Source: Montifringilla adamsi (taxonomy: Eukaryota > Chordata > Aves > Passeriformes > Passeridae). Taken from it: a stretch of 64,000 bases of DNA. How positions within the stretch are numbered: position 1 is the first letter of the stretch; the number at the start of each line of letters is the position of its first letter. Made by a program: the position numbers and the translations under genes. Below are positions 11,801 to 21,900 of this stretch, in pieces. The DNA lies in assembly GCA_017590115.1 (NCBI GenBank), contig JAGGNK010011114.1, forward strand, positions 4,765,733 through 4,829,732, given 5' to 3'. The notes under the pieces were generated by a model. The model saw only the letters and a program-made list of their open reading frames with translations, did no database searches and had not been told where the DNA came from.

Positions 11801-12080
11801 TGTTATTCTGCCTATGTGCAACAGCCCTTGGATTATGATTATCAGGATGAATCCAGTCTAAGCTGTGTTTTTTATCCTTTTGCAGGCTCCTAGGCTTCAG
11901 CCAGGCAGCTTTTCTGCTGTGTGGCAACTGGGAGTCAACCATGCCTCATACTGAGGTCTCTGGTGTGTTATCCACAGTCCAGACCCTCTGCAGGTGTCTT
12001 TCCTAGCGGCTGTACCAACAGTGAGTCACCAGGCTTCTTGGAGTATTTAGAGCAAAATAACTGCCATAAGGTGAGTCTTC
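8843..12080. other. PTGFRN-CD101 intergenic region, first part
   Basis: No protein family, tRNA-like fold or known repeat was recognised in this 3.2-kb stretch. Open frames of 60-130 codons occur on both strands but none shows domain motifs or plausible splice context. Confidence 0.45.
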
Positions 12081-12085
12081 CAGTA

Positions 12086-12208
12086 AAAAAAAAAAAAAAA
12101 CAAAAAAAACAAAAAAACCCCAAACAAACAAACAGAAAAAAAAAAAAAAACCCAAAAACCAACAAAAACAACAAAGCAAAATAAAAAAAAAAAAAGAGAA
12201 AAAAAAAG
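12086..12208 (+). repeat. A-rich low-complexity tract
   Basis: About 120 bp made almost only of A runs broken by single C, CC, CCC or G residues (CAAAAAAAAC, CCAAACAAACAAAC and similar). The protein-like translations are low-complexity artefacts. It may be a decayed poly(A)-type tail or a slippage-expanded tract. Confidence 0.9.
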
Positions 12209-14569
12209 GATATCATGTCTTTCTACTTTATTGTGGTTTTGGCTTTCTTCTGCAGGGACAGACCTTACTAGCTGTTTTTTGTCACTGCCCACTCTCTCCC
12301 CTGCCCCCATCACTGTAGGCTGACAAAAGCATGGCCTCTTCCTCTAGCTCAGAAATGTCCATCTCTGGTTTTCCAGGGAGAGCCCCTTCAGCTCAGAGCG
12401 TTCAGACTGGTAGAATTATCCATTTCATTAGAAATAAGATGTTAAGGTCCTTTTGAAGTTGATGGCTTTTCCTGTAGCCTTTCAGGTCCGTGCTGAGATG
12501 TCTTTGCCTTGTGCCATTATCTTTTCTTTCCCCTCTCTCTTCTTTCTGTCTCCTACAGTTCCCTGCATGGATGAATGCAGAAAAGGTCTTTTCAGAAAAG
12601 GTCTATAAAGGTCTTTTGTGAGTTGCTATTCATTAAATTCCCTTTTCTCGACCTGACTGTGTACAGTGTTAACAAGACAGCTCTCAGGACCCTTGGGCAT
12701 GGCACTGCTGTCTTTAAACCCTCCTTTACCTCGTGTTAGTGGTGGCAGCAGCGTGTTGCCGGAGTGTCACCTCTTCCCAGCTCGACTGAGACACACATTT
12801 CAGTGGTGAGAGGTGTTCTCTGAGTCCCTGCGAGGAGCAGGGGAGTTCTGCAGGCTGTCTTGTGTGGAAGGTGTCAGGCAAAAGGAAGATAGCTGCTGTT
12901 GCTGTGTTGCAGTCCTGAGCACACCCTTTGTCAAGCCCTTCAGTGGCACCATTGAAGGGGGAGTCGCTTTCACACTGAGACTGACAACCCGAGCACAAAC
13001 AAGTGAGATGTACTGTGTACATTTGCAACTCTTCCTGCCATCTCTGTTTAATCAAAGCAGTGTACCCTGCAGGCTTTCCCTGGAGTTCACTGCAGCTCCT
13101 GCCTTTTGTTTGAAGGGAATTTGTTTGGCTCAGAGTAAATACAACTTAGCCTTTCCGTGATGATAGCCAAGACACTGTTCTGTAGTGCAAATGGGGGAGA
13201 GCAGCAGCAGCAGCCTCAGTGTTGCATACAATACGCTCTGCTCTTGTGGTGCTGGTGTGACAGTGAGGACAATGCGGGGTGGTGCTGTCCAGAGTGCTCT
13301 ACTCAAACCTAAGGAGGGTAAAAAAGTGATATATAGGATCCAGAGCATCTGCTGCATGGCCAGGTACAGCTCTCTGGTAGCTAAACACACCCAGCCCATC
13401 ATGCTGATACTACCTTGGGAGCCAAGGTTCCTCTGGCAACCCCTCAGGCCCCAAGCTGACTTTCTTTGGACACCTGCATGTGGATGCTTGAAGAGAAGAG
13501 AGAAAATATGCTTTTGGAGGTTCAAGAGGAACTGAAGCTGGCAGTTCTGGGATTTTAAAAAGGACCACTCTGCCTCTGCTGTTGGGCCTTGAAAAGCCAC
13601 TGCTATTCCTGTGATCTCAGAGGAGTGGGAAAGAGGGAGTTCTTTCAGGCAGATGAGCAAAGCCTTTGATGGTAGGTGAGGTGTAAGTGTAGTTCTGCCA
13701 TTGCTCCCTCACTTTGTCATTTCAGGAGCACAGCTGTGAGATGGTCCCACGTTGTTGGCAGTGCTGGGCCAGCCCCACTCCTCTGGTGTAGAAAACACTT
13801 TTGTGTCCTGACTGGTAAGGATGGGACTTTGTGTCTATGTAGGTGGTGGGGTTTTATGTGGTGAGATTTCCCCTGCCAGCCCTGGTGCTGCTCCGTGGGA
13901 CCTCCAGCTCCTCCCTCTTCAGCCCCAGCCCTGCAGTTCCTGCCTACAGCTCCTGGATGCTCTGCTCACTGCAGTGGCCTTAGGGCAGGGAAAAATCCAT
14001 GCACTTCCCAATTCATACACTGCCACTGGAAAAGCATGTGCTTCCTGAAGTGCTGTGGAACCCTCTGCCTACCTCTAGGACTGGGAAACATGGTTTTGTG
14101 CATATTCCACTTCGGTTTGTTAGGAGAGCACCTCCCTTCTGCAGCCACTGGTGCAGTGAGTTTTGGGAACTGGAGTTGTCGTTTTCCCAGCCTAGATATA
14201 TTTAACAATTGGTTGCAGCGATGGGTGTTTAATTCTCTTGCTAGCATTTCCAGGCCAGCTATTTAATTTTATTTTTTTTCAAACCCTCTTGCTTCTGGAA
14301 ATCCTGTAATCGAATCCAAGCTCTGTCAATCTAATTAGTTTTGAAGTGCAGAATCTCCATAACTTAGAGACCTAAATAAGCAGCTTAATATGAAAACCTA
14401 GTATCTCTCCCAACACGTAACACCGTCCTGTATTCCCCCCAAGAAATTCCTCCTGAACAACAGCCCACTGCGGCTGCTCTCCTATCCCTCTGTTAACCTC
14501 CCTCCTCTCTTTCCCGGCCTCTGCCCGGGCTGTATCCATCGGGAACTGAAACAACCAGGCTCATCCCTC
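12209..14569. other. PTGFRN-CD101 intergenic region, second part
   Basis: I see no gene, RNA or repeat family here. The longest open frame, on the minus strand at 13130-13660, shows no family resemblance and no start context. Confidence 0.4.
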
Positions 14570-14690
14570 TGCTGCTCTGCTTCAAAGAGCCTTTCATGAT
14601 GCTGTTTGCGTAAAAGATGCTGATGCTGCTCCGAATGCCAGCGCGGAGCGGGCCGGGGGCGGCGCGGAGCAGCTCCTGGTGCTGCACAGG
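14570..14690. promoter_or_regulatory. GC-rich block with Sp1-type site, possible regulatory element
   Basis: A short CpG-dense island stands out from its flanks: GCGCGGAGCGGGCCGGGGGC followed by GGCGCGGAGC, with a GGGGGCGG Sp1/KLF-type box at 14655-14662. The adjacent 14580-14640 segment (TTTCATGATGCTGTTTGCG) is motif-dense. It could be a small promoter or enhancer, but no transcript can be assigned. Confidence 0.25.
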
Positions 14691-14817
14691 AGCCGGGCTG
14701 GGCAGGGGGGCTGCACTTGGAGACCCCACCGTGACGTGATCAGGCCCTGCTGTGCTGCAGAGGGGATCACCAGGATTTATGGAGGGCAGGCTGCTCTCTT
14801 CTTTGATTGTTTTTTTT

Positions 14818-14819
<2 letters not shown>

Positions 14820-14848
<29 letters not shown>
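14820..14848 (+). repeat. T29 homopolymer
   Basis: An uninterrupted run of 29 T follows TTTTTTTGG. It may be the reverse of a poly(A) tail, but the sequence to its right is not a gene copy I recognise. Its length is unreliable in assemblies. Confidence 0.95.
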
Positions 14849-14852
<4 letters not shown>

Positions 14853-15081
14853 AAAATGATGGTCCAAATAAGAGCAAGCACCAGATCATTGAAAAAGAGC
14901 TGTGCATGTTCTTGGCTGTTTGCTACTCAGCATGGCCAGAGTTCTTAGAAGCTGCACCTGGTACAAGACAGGTGTTTCTCTGCTTCTCAGCCACTTCTGC
15001 TCTTAGATTTCAATTTCTCTTGTTTTGTTTGTGGTTTTAATTATTTGCTTTCACTTGCTGTACTGTGTTGTGTTTTTTCAG

Positions 15082-15173
15082 TGCAAACCGACCCCAACAA
15101 CCTCTCTGTGCTGCTGCGGGGTTTTACTCATGAAGACCCTGACCTTGCCCTGCGCTGGAGCCATGTCCCATGA
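15082..15173 (+). other. Exon-like segment of unknown origin
   Basis: A good acceptor (TGTTTTTTCAG, ending 15081) is followed by a 29-codon open frame starting QTDPNNLSVLLRGF and ending SHVP before TGA at 15171-15173. The peptide looks coding-like in composition but matches no family I can name. It lies on the same strand between PTGFRN and CD101, 3.7 kb upstream of the CD101 start. It could be a terminal exon of an unannotated gene, a relic, or chance. Confidence 0.2.
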
Positions 15174-15439
15174 GTGCCATGCAAGATTTGACTAAAGGAT
15201 GCAACCCTTCCCACCCCATGAGAAAAGGTTGTTATTTTTTTCTCTTTTTTTAGTCTTCCCCTTTCTGTTTTGTGGCTGTCTGGTTTTCCTGGGACTGACA
15301 GGCCCCACAGCACATCAGCGGGGAGATCTGTATCCACCGAGATCTCGCTTGGCTCCCACAGCCCAAGGTGAAAGCCACGTGGCAGCCAGGCGAGCTCCCA
15401 GCAAAGTGAGCCTGGCTCCAGCAGGAGCTGGAGGGAATT

Positions 15440-15705
15440 TGGGCATTTATGCTTCGTCAGGAGCTTTCTGGCCGTGAGAGTGTGCCCGGGGGAGCGCGGC
15501 TGAGCCGCTGGCCTTGGGGAAGGCAGGCAGCAGGCCGGCTCGCTCTGTAATTGGGGGCAGTAACCAGCTGCCTTTGATGTCTGAGCCGGGCTGAGAAAAC
15601 CTGATGGCAGACTTCAAAGTCTGTTGCGCCGGCTCCCCTGATTATCTGCAGGCTTCTGGCGCGTCCCCCAAGACTGCCAGATTATCCCAGCTAATGCTGT
15701 GCTCT
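15440..15705. promoter_or_regulatory. Candidate non-coding regulatory block
   Basis: This 265-bp segment mixes CpG-containing stretches (GGGGGAGCGCGGCTGAGCCG) with GATA-like and homeodomain-like cores (CTGATTATCTGC, CAGATTATCC, CTAATG). That density differs from the repetitive-looking flanks. Enhancer status is inferred from composition only. Confidence 0.2.
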
Positions 15706-18700
15706 TCCCGCTGTCCCCCCCACCCTGCCTGGCGCCAGCCTCTTGCTTCCAAGGCTGCAGCTTCCATCCCTCCCTGTCCTCCTGCCTTTCCACATCACTG
15801 TGGGCATGTGGCGGTGGCATTTCTGGGTGGGAGACAGAGCTCCTGAGACCTGTGAGGCAGAGGCAGCATTTTTGCAGAGCTTGCCTACAGCCTGCACCCC
15901 TGGGCTGTATTCCTCCTCCCCATTTGGTCACAAGAGCAGCCTGAAATGTGGGGAGCTCTCTGCAGCTGCTCTTTGCGAGGCACAGAGGTGTTTACAGCCA
16001 CACAGGCTGAAAGCCCTTCCTGTGCAAAGCTGGATTTGCCTATGACATGGTTTGAGGTCTGATTTCCTTTGGATGGGGGCGTTTGTTGTGACTTTTCAGT
16101 GGAAGCCAGCAATGAATGTGGTGGCTGCAGGCGCAGGAAACCACAGCTTCCCTAACCCCAGGCGCCCAAATGGGTGAGGGAACTCATGGGAGCCATACAG
16201 CCAGACTGGGATCTGGGTTACAGCCTTTCCCCTGTGCTTGCCTAATCGCCTCTGGGTCTCAACAGACTCCTCCCCCTAAAAACAAACACTGATTACTGGG
16301 TCACCTCCTTCATCCTCAACAGCTTCCTCCACAGCCTTTCTACCCTGATGTGGGGCTGAGCCTGCCTTATTTCCATCTCTCCCCGGGCTCACTGCATTGT
16401 GTAAGGTCAGTGTCAGCACTTGTCTAGCCAAGAGGTTTCCAAGTCACTCTGGATGCTGCTGGTGGCTGCTCTGCTCTCTTAGGCAGTGGCTGAGCAACAT
16501 CCAAAGGGGGCACCTTCAAAGGGATCCAGGGAGAGGCAGGAGGAAGGAGAATGGAGGCATGCAATTAAAGATGGTCATCACCAGCATGAAAGACAAAGCC
16601 TGTGGTCTGGGAAACCCAATCTCCAGCTTTATGCTCTGGAGTGGGAGGTAGTTGTACCCTGCTGAGGTGTACTGAGAGGTGGCCCTGCTGTGGTGACCCT
16701 CTGTGCTATCCAAGAAGCATACTTCCCTGTCATTTCCTGCCTGGGAAAATAGGGTAAGGGAATCTTTCTCCCATGGATTTGGGCTCACTGATGTGGCTTC
16801 TAATGGCAATGGTGTCTTTGTAAAGAATTCTCTGATCCCCTCCCTTCACTCTGCCCTGCTGTATGTCTGGTTGCACTGATTTTCCAGGGAGGAAGAGAGT
16901 GAGTTTTAGACTCTGCAGTCCCAGGAAGAGGGAACTGTTGGTTTTGTCCATAGAGCATCATTATTGCCAGGGATAGGGCTGGGTCAGGCAATCCTATTCT
17001 CCCCAGTTTCTCTGCTGCAAATGTAAACTGTGACTCATGCATCATTAGAGTTGCAAGCTTGGAGTTAAACTGTCCCCAAGTGTGTGTTTATCTGCACACT
17101 GCCTGTCGGAAGCTCACTGAGGTTGAACTCCAAGTTTCCTTTCCATTTACTCTGTCACTGTAGCAGAGATGCTTTTGATGCTTTTCCCTCCTCCAGAGTG
17201 GTAAGTGGGTTGGCTTTCTGTCAACAGGATGATCCCCCAGGGCAGTGCTGGCAGTGGGTTGCTCTTGGAAAGCAAACTCTCCATCCCTTTCCTTCTGAAA
17301 TGGGAAGGCTTAATCCTACAGCATGGAATGTAAGCCTACCACACAGTTATGGCTGTGTCCTGCTGGCACAGGGCACAGACCTTCCTCGGGGTACAGGTGG
17401 GATCCTGCAGGGACCTCTGTCTGCTGCCACAGCCCATCCTCTGGTCCGGATTTGGTTTTCTGAGGAGCTGATGAGGAGCTGGCTGAGGGAGGGTTGAGCC
17501 TTGCAGCAAGAGGCCTCTGCCTCCACCTCCCAGCCTGTCACATGAGTTGGTTTTATAAATGGGGAAAGGAGGGACCTCGTGTTTGTTTTGGGTTGTTATA
17601 TGAATCTCATTCCCTCTGGAAGCCCCCTGGGATCTAGCAAGAGGAGTTGTTTTATGGCTGGTTTTTGCTTGTGAATCCCTGAGCTAATTAAGTCATTCAG
17701 TCAATCCCTCTGGCAGCAGTGGGAGCAGCATGGCTCAGGGATAAATGCTTTGTGCCACCTGGGGAAAAAAGCCCGAGAACTCCAAAACAAAGAAAACAAC
17801 CTCACCGCAAAAATCCCCAAAACAACCAAAAAAAATGCCCCACCAAACAAAAAACCCCAAGGAAATAATTTCAGCAGTGCCTCTGAGCCCATCTGTAGTG
17901 TTTGGGCTACATGCCTCAGAGACTGGGTTTTCCCTGCCCAGGATGTGGCCCTGGATGACCCACCATATCCCAGAACACCCTTCAGGAGCCAGCAGCATGT
18001 CCCAGGCAATGCAGCCAGAGCACTTATCTCTGGGAATGTGCCAGAGCCCCTGGGACCATGCTGGAGCCTCCTGACCTCCCTCAGCCCTCTCTGTGGTCCC
18101 ATTGCTTCTGCCAGAAGTGTTGGGCCAGCATCTCCCACATCCAGGCACCTGCCCATGGGATGTGCATACAGGATAGAATTCCTGGGTAATTCCTGGCTCT
18201 GTGGTGATCCCTCAAGAACCAACAAGCAGTCTGGACTGGCTGCTGTGATTCTCCTGACCGTGTAGTGGATGGGCTGGGCTGGTGGGGGTGCTTGGGAGGG
18301 ATGTCCCACTGGGGGCACTGGAGTGGGAAGAGCTCAATCAGCCATCTTCAAGGAGCACTGTGCTACCCTAGCCTCTGCCTAAGGCATCATGCCTGTCTGC
18401 ATTCCCTGTCTGCAGCCATGGGAAATAAATAGCTGGAGGAACCTTAATCCCTAGAAATCTGCTTCCATCCCTCCCTGGAATCCAGCCCCTTGTCCCCTCC
18501 TCACTGTCAGCAGGGAGCAAGCTACTCCATGCAATAAAGGGGAAGGAGTGAGACAGAGGTTTTAGCCCATGAGCTGCTGTTGGACAGCAAAGCCACAGCC
18601 AGCGGGTGCCCACAGGTGGGCATCTGGCATGGGCACAGTGGCACAAGGGGCTTTGGACATCGCCACACTTGCCCAGGTGGCCTGGGGAAAGGATGCGGGC

Positions 18701-18814
18701 TGTCACCTCCCAGAGGGTGTTACTCTGCTGATGCACCCCACTCTGTAACTTCTCCCTGCCATTCTCAGCAGAGGAAACCACCACTGACAGACAGTTTCCT
18801 CCCAGCCTCTTTCT
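15706..18814. other. Region upstream of CD101
   Basis: I see no recognisable gene. An A/C-rich low-complexity stretch lies at about 17762-17865 (runs of A broken by CC and CCC). Overlapping open frames on both strands near 17700-18320 reflect that composition and are not taken as genes. A non-coding first exon of CD101 could lie here unseen. Confidence 0.4.
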
Positions 18815-18897
18815 AAAGAGCGGGCGTGGCTGGCGCCGTCGCCCATGAGAACCCACCGCCACCCCTCTGGGAGAGGATCCAAGTAGAGAGGATTCCC
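18815..18897 (+). promoter_or_regulatory. CD101: CD101 proximal 5' leader/promoter with upstream ORF
   Basis: A GGGCGTGGC KLF/Sp1-type box lies at 18822-18830, 68 bp upstream of the CD101 start. The leader has an upstream ATG at 18845 that opens a 13-codon ORF closed by TAG at 18884-18886, in another frame and 11 bp before the real ATG. An in-frame TAA at 18814-18816 rules out an N-terminal extension within this exon. The CD101 ATG has G at +4 but C at -3, a middling context. Confidence 0.4.
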
Positions 18898-18949
18898 ATG
18901 GGGCTGGCACAGTGCCTGGCAGCTGCCTTCCTCTTCCTCCTCCTCCTGG
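18898..18949 (+). CDS. CD101: CD101 exon 1: signal peptide
   Basis: It encodes MGLAQCLAAAFLFLLLL plus the first base of a glycine codon. Joined to exon 2 it gives LLLLGLATGQR, a classic signal peptide with predicted cleavage before Q23. The donor is GGTGAGTG. The start is the first in-frame ATG after an in-frame stop at 18814. Confidence 0.93.
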
Positions 18950-21900
18950 GTGAGTGCCCTGCCCAGTGGTCAGAGCTTTCTTGGAAGAGTTGTGGGGAAA
19001 GCAGGGCATGGGGGGCTCAGCCAGCGCTGCTCTGGCTCAGTTGCCATGGGAAGAGGTGCATCAGCATGTGCTCCTTTTGCTCTGTGTTTTCACTCCAAAA
19101 TGAGAGCCCAAACCCTTAGAGGGTTTCAGTGAGGGTATGTACACATCCCTGTTGAGTGGCTGACCTCACTCCCTCTCCCACTGGGTGGGAATTTCTGAAG
19201 GTTTCCTCCCTGGCCACCACGGTTGTTTTTTGACTCAGGACCCATGTCCTGTGGGCATTCTGCTTGGTGTGCATGCTGAGCTCCAGACAGAGTGAATGTC
19301 ACTGCTGGGAGCTATATGGAAGGGGAGGGTCTGTGGGTGGCAATCCCCAGACCCTCTGCAAGCAGAAATGGAGGGAGCTCTTGATGCTTCCTTGTGCCCC
19401 CTGCCTTCAGATGAGTTCTTGCTGACCCCCTCTCCTGTGCTCTCCTCCTTTTCTGCCTATGGAGCATCTCTGCAGCAGCCACCCCACTGCTGACCTCCAC
19501 TGTCCCGTGTCCCTCAGCTTCTGCGTTGCATCTCCTGCTCTGGCAGTGATCAGCTCTGCACCCCTGCTCCCTGAGAGCTTGGCCCTCTTCATTTTAACAC
19601 ACCACAAGCTTCCTCCAGTGATCTCAGCCTGATTGCTGCTTCCCCTGCAACGCTGCCTGAGAGAGGCTCTTCAGGCAAGAACGGGCTCAGCACGTTGCTC
19701 TGGTCCCTGTCGCGTGAACCCCAGCGTGGCAGGAGACAAGAAAGTTCAGAGCTCTGTTATCACAGGGCTTGTTCTGGTAACTGCACCCCTGCAAACACTG
19801 TGTGTGCTGACAGGTCTGGCCACTGGCCAGCGGCTGGTGACTGTCCAGCAGGGCCCCCTCTACCGCACGGAGGGGTCCCACGTCACCCTGTGGTGCAAGG
19901 TGAGCGGCTACCAGGGCCCGGCGGAGCAGAACTTCCAGTGGTCCATCTACCTGCCCTCGGCCCCCGAGCGGGAGGTGCAGATCGTCAGCACCGTGGACCC
20001 CTCGTTCCCCTACGCCATCTACACCCAGCGCGTGCGCGGCCGCGGCATCTTCGTGGAGCGGCTGCAGGGGGACGCCGTGCTGCTGCACATCACCGAGCTG
20101 CAGGAGCGCGACGCCGGCCAGTACGAGTGCCACACGCCCAACACCGACGAGAGGTACTTCGGCAGCTACAGCGCCAAGACCAACCTCACAGGTGGGTCCT
20201 GAAGGAGAGCCCTGCCCCCCGTCTCTGCTGTCCCCACAGGGACGTCTCATCTGTCAGAGGGACAGCTGGGGAAAGGGGTGATGAGTGGGGCTGAGGAGTG
20301 TCCAGATATCCCCATGCACGTTCTCTTGTCGGAGCAAGGAGAGGGAAAGGAAGCCTCTGCTCTCCCATGGCCTGAGCTCAGCTCCTGACACAGACACAGC
20401 ATGCTGCAGCTGAGCACTTAGGAAGGCAGGAGTTCCCAGGCTCTGTGGGTGTGGGAATTGACCCAGGTGGGATACCCACAGATGGAGGCAGGTAGCAGAC
20501 CTTGTAGACCACTGGGGAGGGAAGGCAATGGGGTGGAGATACAGAGGGAAAGGCCCAGCTGTGAGCCCACTGAGTCTACATCGTGGTATGGTGCTTCCAC
20601 TTGGTGTTCAGCCCTGTTTTATCTTGGTGTTGCACCAGTCTATATTTGGGATAGTGAAGGGATGGATTCTAATCTCCTTGGGGTTGCCTGATTAATACTG
20701 ACTGTGGTTTGACTGAATAGGGCACTGTAAAGGCACTCACTGTTTTTCTTGTTTGCTGAGGTTTTAGTCACTTCACACCTCAACACAAGGTGATGGAAGC
20801 CTTGTCAGTCACCTACAGAAGATTTTTCTTCTGTCCTGTCAGATCGCTTAGGCCCTGGTTGCAGATTCTTGGGAGTTGTCCTATGCAGGGCCGGGAGCTG
20901 GACTCAGTGATTCTCGTGGGTCCCTTTCAACTCAGGATATTCTATGATTCTGTGTTTCTCCCCATGCTCAGTGATTCCAGACACACTCTTGGCTTCCATG
21001 GCAGCCCAGGCCCTCAGCCACATGGAAGGGGATGTGGTGGAGCTGACCTGTGAGGTGTCCAAGTCCACTGCCCAGCACACCCATCTCTCAGTTGGCTGGT
21101 ACCTTCTTCAGGGAGCAGGAGAGCACCGTGCCAAGGAGATCCTCACCCTCTCCAAGGACTTCATCTTGAAGCCAGGGCCCTCTTATGAGCAGAGGTTTCT
21201 GGAGGGGGATGTGCAGCTGAACAAGGTTGGGAACACCACGTACAAGCTCGTCATCAGGGGAGTGAAGCAATCTGACCAGGGGCAGCTGTACTGTGAGGCA
21301 GCTGAGTGGATTGAGGATCCTGACGGGACATGGAAGGACATCTCCTGCAAGCAAACACAGAGGACTCGGCTGGCAGTTTTGAGCCGGGGTAAGGCTTTTG
21401 CAAACTCACATGTTGGCTCCAACTCCCCTGTGCATTCCAGGCTCTACAGCAGCAGATTTCAACGCCCCTCCACCTGCCTCTGCCGCAGCCCAGGGACACA
21501 CTGGTGGGTCTGCTGGGCACGGAGGGGGTAGGCTGGGCTGAGCTCAGGGCCCTGGCAGCCCTGGCTCGGGAGCTCTTGGTGCTTTGGCTGTTCATGCAGC
21601 CCAATCCCCGATGCCAGCAGCAAGCCCACAGCCTCAGAGCCATGCGAGGTGTTAGCAGAGGGCGCAGCGTGTGCCCACAGCAGCCCGGATCCTTGGCAGT
21701 GCTAAACTCCAGAGTGTGGATAACAGGGTTGTTACACTGCCTCGAGGCTCTCGTGGCCTTAAAAAAGTGCACCCCAGTCAGCTGCTCATCACTGTGCCTC
21801 AGCACAGGCACGGAGGGACACAGGGATGGCCTGTGTGTGCTGCAGGCTATCCTTGGGGGTGGCTTGTCTGTCCCTGCTGCCACCAGCCCGCTCGTTTCCA

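Noticed and set aside
11921..12313. Lysine-rich and phenylalanine-rich frames
   Set aside because: They are translations of an A-rich low-complexity tract.
14679..15040. Frames with poly-phenylalanine
   Set aside because: They are translations across a T29 homopolymer.
17701..18318. 205-codon minus-strand frame upstream of CD101
   Set aside because: It overlaps open frames in several other phases, crosses an A/C-rich low-complexity stretch and shows no domain.
18826..18897. Extended CD101 N-terminus using a GTG start in frame with the ATG at 18898
   Set aside because: Non-ATG initiation is unlikely, an in-frame TAA lies at 18814, and the ATG at 18898 begins a textbook signal peptide.
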